The notes under the pieces: generated by a model
What the model was told of the DNA's origin: nothing
Databases searched by the model: none
Seen by the model: the letters and a program-made list of their open reading frames with translations, nothing else
In this document: positions 5,802 through 9,742 of the stretch, piece after piece
How positions within the stretch are numbered: the first letter of the stretch is position 1
How the letters are laid out: every line of letters starts with the position of its first letter
From: Deltaproteobacteria bacterium
GTDB taxonomy: Bacteria; SAR324; JACQKK01
Reading direction: 5' to 3'
Assembly: GCA_029879595.1 (NCBI GenBank)
Contig: JAOUPZ010000095.1
Location: 1-9,742, forward strand
Length of the DNA stretch: 9,742 nt
Position numbers and translations under genes: made by a program

Positions 5802-5837
5802 CCCGGCGCCCGGCACACATCAGACCGGCAGGCTGAT

Positions 5838-7307
5838 ATGCAGAAGTCCACCCACCCACTCGTTCCGCTCCGAACCGGCGGCCCCGGGCACTCCCCCGGC
5901 GGGCTGGGCTACCTTCAGCAACTGGCCGACATACTGATAGCACAGGGAGTGTTCTATCTTTCCGCCACCATCAAGCTGGGCGGAGAGTTCCCCGATACAT
6001 ACCTGACCCTGGCCGGCGTGATGGCCCTTTCCATGATGGCCGTGTACCAGTGGAGCGGTGTGTACCACGCCCTGCGGCTTTCCAGCCTGTGGCTGGAGGC
6101 CCGGGGACTGTTCAAGGCCTGGGTGTACATGACTCTGGCACTCTTCGCCCTGGGCTTCGCCACCAAGACCGGACACCTGTATTCCAGAGAGGCCCTGTTC
6201 TGGTGGGTGGTGTTTGGCTTCCTGGGCCAGTTTTTGTTCCACGGGCTGTTCCGGGTGCTGCTGCGCAGGCTGCGCCGCCGGGGATACAACGTCAAGCGCA
6301 CCCTGCTGGTGGGGAGCGGGGCAGGAGCCCGCCAGTTCCTCAACACCCTGGAACGCAACCCCTGGCTGGGACACCAGATTCTGGGCTATGTTTGCGACCA
6401 GGAGTGGAAAGACGATGAGCCCGCAGAAGGCGCCCCCGGCAAAGACTCTCCGGAGAAGGCTCCCGAACCCCGCCACCTGGGGGGCCTGGGCAGGCTGCGG
6501 GAAGTTATCGAAAACAACCGGGTGGAGATGGTGTACATAACCTTCCCCATGGAGCAGTCCCGGCTGCTGGAAAAGACCGTCAACAGCCTGGTGCCCCTGC
6601 CGGTCTCGGTGCACTGGGTGCCGGACATAACCTCATTGCATATCCTGGGGCACAGCGTGCGGGAGATTGAGGGCCAGCCGGTGTTCAGCATCTCCGATGT
6701 GCCCATCTACGGCTTGCAGCGCCTGGGCAAATGGCTGCTGGACAAGCTGTTCTCACTGACGGTGCTGATCCTGCTCAGCCCCCTGCTGCTATTGATCGCC
6801 CTGGCCATCAAGCTGAGCTCCCCCGGCCCGGTGCTGTTCCGGCAGGCCCGCACGGGGCTGAACGGGAAGCCCTTCAACGTCTTCAAGTTCCGCACCATGG
6901 TGCTGCACGCCGAGTCATCCGGCCAGGTCACTCAGGCCCGCCGGGAAGACCCCCGGCTGACCTCCATAGGGGGCTTCCTGCGCTCCACCAGCCTGGATGA
7001 ACTGCCCCAGTTCTTCAATGTTCTCCTGGGGCACATGAGCATAGTGGGGCCGCGTCCTCATGCCCTGGAGCATGACGACTACTACCAGCGCCAGATCGGA
7101 AACTACATGCTGCGTCACCGCATCAAGCCCGGCATTACCGGCTGGGCCCAGGTCAGCGGATACCGGGGGGAAACAGAGCAGCTTGAAAAGATGGCCAGCC
7201 GGGTAAAGCACGACCTGTATTATATCAACAACTGGACCCTGGGCTTCGATATAGTGATCATCCTCATGACGGCCTGGGTCGTACTGACCGGCCGCAATGC
7301 CTACTGA
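5838..7307 (+). CDS. WcaJ-like polyprenyl-phosphate hexose-1-phosphate transferase
   Basis: This inner-membrane enzyme moves a sugar-1-phosphate, commonly glucose, from a UDP-sugar to undecaprenyl phosphate, the first step of exopolysaccharide or capsule assembly. ATG 5838 is preferred, with AGG at 5830-5832; the TTG at 5775 in the same frame lies inside the tandem repeat. The 489-residue product has four N-terminal hydrophobic segments (about 30-47, 55-76, 91-109, 119-142). A Rossmann-like domain begins RTLLVGSGAGA (154-164). A membrane-inserting helix (299-325) leads into the catalytic domain: PGPVLFRQARTG, KFRTM (350-354), DPRLT (371-375), TSLDELPQFFNVL with the Asp387-Glu388 dyad, MSIVGPRP (400-407) and KPGITGWAQVSGYRG. 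An acidic, Pro-rich insert (about 190-212) interrupts the middle domain. The exact sugar is not predictable. No polymerase, flippase or other glycosyltransferase gene is adjacent in the window. Confidence 0.93.
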   Translation: MQKSTHPLVPLRTGGPGHSPGGLGYLQQLADILIAQGVFYLSATIKLGGEFPDTYLTLAGVMALSMMAVYQWSGVYHALRLSSLWLEARGLFKAWVYMTLALFALGFATKTGHLYSREALFWWVVFGFLGQFLFHGLFRVLLRRLRRRGYNVKRTLLVGSGAGARQFLNTLERNPWLGHQILGYVCDQEWKDDEPAEGAPGKDSPEKAPEPRHLGGLGRLREVIENNRVEMVYITFPMEQSRLLEKTVNSLVPLPVSVHWVPDITSLHILGHSVREIEGQPVFSISDVPIYGLQRLGKWLLDKLFSLTVLILLSPLLLLIALAIKLSSPGPVLFRQARTGLNGKPFNVFKFRTMVLHAESSGQVTQARREDPRLTSIGGFLRSTSLDELPQFFNVLLGHMSIVGPRPHALEHDDYYQRQIGNYMLRHRIKPGITGWAQVSGYRGETEQLEKMASRVKHDLYYINNWTLGFDIVIILMTAWVVLTGRNAY

Positions 7308-7337
7308 CTTCTGCCGTGCCCCGCAGGCAGGTCGCGG

Positions 7338-7352
7338 AAAAGCGCCGCTTTT
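7338..7352 (+). terminator. Short hairpin after the sugar-phosphate transferase gene
   Basis: AAAAGC (7338-7343) pairs with GCTTTT (7347-7352) over loop GCC, 30 bp after the stop codon. The alternative GCGG (7334-7337) with CCGC (7345-7348), followed by TTTT, has a terminator-like layout. The stems are short, so termination is uncertain. Confidence 0.35.
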
Positions 7353-7356
7353 GCTG

Positions 7357-7385
7357 TTGCTAAGGAAATCAATTCCATATTACAA
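7357..7385 (+). promoter_or_regulatory. Possible promoter/operator region of the first barrel-protein gene
   Basis: This AT-rich island stands out between GC-rich flanks. TTGCTA (7357-7362) is -35-like and TATTAC (7378-7383) is -10-like, but their 15-bp spacing is short. A 13-bp dyad, GGAAATCAATTCC (7364-7376), lies between them and could bind a dimeric regulator. Transcripts from here would carry a leader of roughly 95 nt. Confidence 0.25.
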
Positions 7386-7445
7386 ATAGACATTGTCCAC
7401 AGCCACGCGGTCTGAAGCGGCTGGCCGGACAGGATTTGCCGGAAT

Positions 7446-7461
7446 ACTCCCCGCCGGGAGT
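7446..7461 (+). other. 5' leader hairpin of the first barrel-protein gene
   Basis: ACTCCC (7446-7451) pairs perfectly with GGGAGT (7456-7461) over CGCC. It ends 13 nt before the AAGGAG ribosome site (7475-7480), so it leaves that site free and could stabilise the mRNA. Confidence 0.35.
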
Positions 7462-7488
7462 GGAACGGCCTTAAAAGGAGCGCGGGAC

Positions 7489-8724
7489 ATGAGGGGAAAA
7501 GCCGTTTTGGCCCGGATGATTTTACTGGTGTTGCTGGCCCAATTGGCGGCCCTGCCCGCGCTGGGCGTTTTCCCGGATCGCCGCAAGGATCAGTTCCCCA
7601 CCGAGTTCGCCTACCTGATTATTCCCGCTCCCTACAGCCTGCCCGGCATTGGTGAGGGGATTGCCGCCTTTTCCCTGCTGGCCAACGTGTTCGAAAGCAC
7701 CGCCGATTTATACCTTTATAAAATCATGGGGGATGTGACGGGGACGGGATTCGGTGTACAGGAACTCCCCCTGTTCACCAATCACCTGTTTTTTCAAATG
7801 GGCGGAGAAAATATCAGCAATGCCCAGGTGTTCAATTATTACTCCCGGGGGATGGAAAGCCACCAGAACGAATACAAGATCCTGGACCTGAGCAACCTGA
7901 AAAGCAGATATGGCTACCTGGCGCTGAACATGTTTGAACGCCGGGTTGAGTTTTCATATAACTTTTTCAATCAGGAAATGAACATCACCGGAATCCGGGA
8001 CTACAAGGGAGAAATGGAGGACCCGGATTTTTCTGAACACTCCAAATACAAGGGAAAATATGTTTCGATGCTGGTGGACGCCACGGATGATTACTACGAT
8101 CCCTTGAGCGGTGTGAGGCTGATGGCCACCCGCAACCTGCCCGAGCCGCCTGAAACCACCGCTGAACCGGATTACTACAATCTGGAATATATGCTGAACG
8201 TATACTTCCCTGTGGGTGAGGTCAGCACCCTGGCTGTGGATTACTTCCGTTCCATGGCCATAGTAAACCACCCGGGAGCCAACCTGGACGCGGATGTGGA
8301 CTTTTTGTGCAACCCGGTCCCGCCCGATCCGGCCTGCCCGTATGTCAAGAGCAAGCGTGACCACAACAAGCACGGCTCGGCCGCCTCCCTGGGCGGACGC
8401 GACCGCCTCCGGGCCTACCCCGACGGAAGGTTCCAGGGGGCCCAGGCCGAATACTATGGGGTGGAACTCCGCTGGAACTTTTCCCAGGAGGTGGCTCCCT
8501 TCAACTGGTGGATCTGGAAGGATATCCGAACCGGGTTGCAGGTGGCCCTGATAGGAGAGTGGGGCTCGGTGGCCGAAACGGCCGGGGACCTGTGGAAAAA
8601 CAGCCGCAAGGACTTCGGAATCGGCTTCAGGATGATCACCGCCTCCGGAGGAGTGTACCGGTTTGATTTTGCCTCTGGAGATGAAGGCGCCGCCAACACA
8701 ATCATCGTCATGTATCCCTGGTAG
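7489..8724 (+). CDS. Exported protein with Omp85-like C-terminal barrel signature, no POTRA domains (paralog A)
   Basis: I do not recognise this exact family. The start ATG 7489 follows AAGGAG (7475-7480) by 8 nt and opens a signal peptide. Residues 9-25 are hydrophobic, with likely cleavage after ALG26. The 411-residue product would leave about 385 residues, roughly one 16-stranded Omp85 barrel with no room for POTRA domains. Supporting motifs are DATDDYYDPLSGVRL (197-211), like the Omp85 strand-turn before G-x-R; LGGRDRLRAYPDGRFQG (301-317), like the loop-6 (V/L)RG(F/Y) motif but with Ala for Gly; and a C-terminal run GVYRFDFASGDEG...YPW ending in Trp411, like a beta-signal. Cys274 and Cys283 precede the loop-6 motif. 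A paralog follows 97 bp downstream. An outer-membrane location is inferred; a role in protein insertion is not shown. Confidence 0.75.
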   Translation: MRGKAVLARMILLVLLAQLAALPALGVFPDRRKDQFPTEFAYLIIPAPYSLPGIGEGIAAFSLLANVFESTADLYLYKIMGDVTGTGFGVQELPLFTNHLFFQMGGENISNAQVFNYYSRGMESHQNEYKILDLSNLKSRYGYLALNMFERRVEFSYNFFNQEMNITGIRDYKGEMEDPDFSEHSKYKGKYVSMLVDATDDYYDPLSGVRLMATRNLPEPPETTAEPDYYNLEYMLNVYFPVGEVSTLAVDYFRSMAIVNHPGANLDADVDFLCNPVPPDPACPYVKSKRDHNKHGSAASLGGRDRLRAYPDGRFQGAQAEYYGVELRWNFSQEVAPFNWWIWKDIRTGLQVALIGEWGSVAETAGDLWKNSRKDFGIGFRMITASGGVYRFDFASGDEGAANTIIVMYPW

Positions 8725-8741
8725 AACATGTCAGCATGTTT
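8725..8741 (+). other. Hairpin directly after the stop codon of paralog A
   Basis: AACATG (8725-8730) pairs with CATGTT (8735-8740) over TCAG, starting at the base after the TAG. Only three T occur around the 3' arm, so it is a weak terminator at best and may instead protect the upstream mRNA end. The remaining gap to 8821 shows no gene. Confidence 0.35.
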
Positions 8742-8821
8742 CTCAGGGCCGGGGTGCCCACGTCAGCAAAGACAGGGCCTGATTTTCCGGCATAACTTAT
8801 CTGATTCCCAAAAGGTTCGCC

Positions 8822-9742
8822 ATGCGCTCGAAACTTTACCGACTGAATAGCAGAAATTTTGCAATCAGACTGACAGTGCTGGGCCTGTTTTTTCTTCTGG
8901 CCGCCTCCACGGCATTCGGCCTGGTACCTGAGCGCCGCAAGGACCAGTTTCCCAAGGACTTCGCCTACATGGTGCTGCCCCTGCCCTACAGCCTGCCCGG
9001 ACTGGGGGAAGGGGTGTTCATGCTGGGCTTCGTTTCCAATGCCTTCGATACGACAACCGATTTATACGGTTACAAGATCTTCGGCGGTTTGAAGGGCCAG
9101 GGTTTTGGCCTGGACGAGATGCCCCTGGGCTCTGAGAACCTTATGCTTAACCTGGGGAGTGAGAGCTTTAACCGGGGCCAGATCAACATGTACTTTTCCC
9201 GGGGCATGGAAAGCCACCAGGACGAATACCACCTGGTGGACTTCCAGGATTACGCCTCCCGGTACTACAACATCAGCCTCAATATGTTTGATCGGCGGCT
9301 GGAGTTATTCTACGGCGGCTTTGCCATGCGCGTCAAAATCAGCGCCATCAGGGACCACAAGGCAAATTTTCTGTTCAAATATGACGACCCGGCCTCTATG
9401 GATGACAAGAGCCGCCATGCCGGATTTAACCTGGACACCACCGATGACTACTATGACCCCCGCAAGGGCCTGCGCCTGGTGGTGAACCGCAGTTTTTCCT
9501 TTTCCAGCAAAAACCCGGATCAGCCCCAGTTCCATACCGTCAACTACATGCTGAATGCCTACATCCACACCGGCTGGAGCAACACCCTGGCCCTGGACTA
9601 CTACCGCTCCATGGCGGTGATGGAAAAGCAGGGCACACTGGACTACAACACTGTGGCCGCCAGCTACTGCCCCACCCTGGACCCGGGCTGCCTGGCCTAT
9701 AACGAAGCCATGATTGACACCGACCTGAGAAACAACCGCTAT
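8822..9742 (+). CDS. Second exported Omp85-like barrel protein (paralog B, 3' partial)
   Basis: The frame is open from ATG 8822 to the window edge, giving 307 residues with the C-terminus missing. AAAGG at 8811-8815 lies 6 nt upstream. The signal peptide has hydrophobic residues 14-31 and probable cleavage after AFG33. Likeness to the preceding gene is clear along the whole length. Shared stretches include ERRKDQFP (37-44; DRRKDQFP in A), PYSLPGLGEG (55-64), SRGMESHQDEY (126-136), TTDDYYDPRKGLRL (206-219), NYMLNAY (241-247) and LDYYRSMAV (258-266). Cys283 and Cys290 match the cysteine pair of paralog A. The loop-6 motif and C-terminal beta-signal would lie beyond the window. It arose by duplication, but the copies have diverged substantially, so the event is not recent. 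Its specific function is unknown. Confidence 0.78.
   Translation, partial: MRSKLYRLNSRNFAIRLTVLGLFFLLAASTAFGLVPERRKDQFPKDFAYMVLPLPYSLPGLGEGVFMLGFVSNAFDTTTDLYGYKIFGGLKGQGFGLDEMPLGSENLMLNLGSESFNRGQINMYFSRGMESHQDEYHLVDFQDYASRYYNISLNMFDRRLELFYGGFAMRVKISAIRDHKANFLFKYDDPASMDDKSRHAGFNLDTTDDYYDPRKGLRLVVNRSFSFSSKNPDQPQFHTVNYMLNAYIHTGWSNTLALDYYRSMAVMEKQGTLDYNTVAASYCPTLDPGCLAYNEAMIDTDLRNNRY

Noticed and set aside
5166..5816. Minus-strand frame with Ala/Gly repeats opposite secG
   Set aside because: The repeats are the complement of the SecG tail minisatellite. The 36-bp period keeps several frames open without selection.
5775..5837. TTG at 5775 as start of the sugar-phosphate transferase
   Set aside because: It lies inside the 14-bp tandem repeat with no ribosome site, and adds a non-family N-terminus. 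ATG 5838 is better placed.
5674..5837. tRNA gene after secG, as in E. coli
   Set aside because: No T-loop, anticodon stem or acceptor pairing with the required layout was found in this gap.
7393..7488. TTG at 7393 as start of paralog A
   Set aside because: It would put 32 extra residues before a typical signal peptide. AAGGAG and ATG 7489 give a normal export signal.

Overview
This GC-rich window appears to be ordinary chromosome from a Gram-negative (diderm) bacterium. It encodes a lipoprotein-type SppA, a SecG translocase subunit, and two exported proteins with features of Omp85-type outer-membrane barrels. A Desulfobacterota- or Proteobacteria-like host fits the gene content and the tpiA-secG pairing, but no single marker here fixes the taxon. 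All protein-family calls come from recognised motifs; no database search was run.

Layout from left to right. Positions 1-1612 hold the end of a riboflavin operon: ribBA, cut by the window edge, then ribH. Positions 1777-2709 hold sppA on the same strand, after a leader with competing inverted repeats. A short convergent gap follows, carrying a 9-C tract and two tandem copies of a 30-bp palindromic repeat. An agmatinase/guanidinobutyrase-type ureohydrolase then lies on the minus strand (2908-3861). It is divergent from tpiA (4145-4909), which is followed by secG (5200-5673). SecG has a long Ala/Pro tail built from a 36-bp DNA repeat. Next come a structured intergenic stretch and three 13-14 bp tandem repeats, then a WcaJ-like polyprenyl-phosphate sugar-1-phosphate transferase (5838-7307), which would start a surface polysaccharide. 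The window ends with two tandem paralogous exported proteins (7489-8724, and 8822 to the right edge).

How the genes relate. RibBA makes both riboflavin precursors, and RibH condenses them to 6,7-dimethyl-8-ribityllumazine. TpiA and SecG are housekeeping genes commonly found adjacent. The right third is a cell-envelope region: a polysaccharide-initiating enzyme followed by two secreted barrel-like proteins. These paralogs are the least familiar part of the window. They combine a C-terminal Omp85-like signature, no POTRA domains, a shared mature N-terminus, and a conserved cysteine pair just before the putative loop-6 motif. No tRNA, rRNA, CRISPR array, transposase or phage gene was seen.
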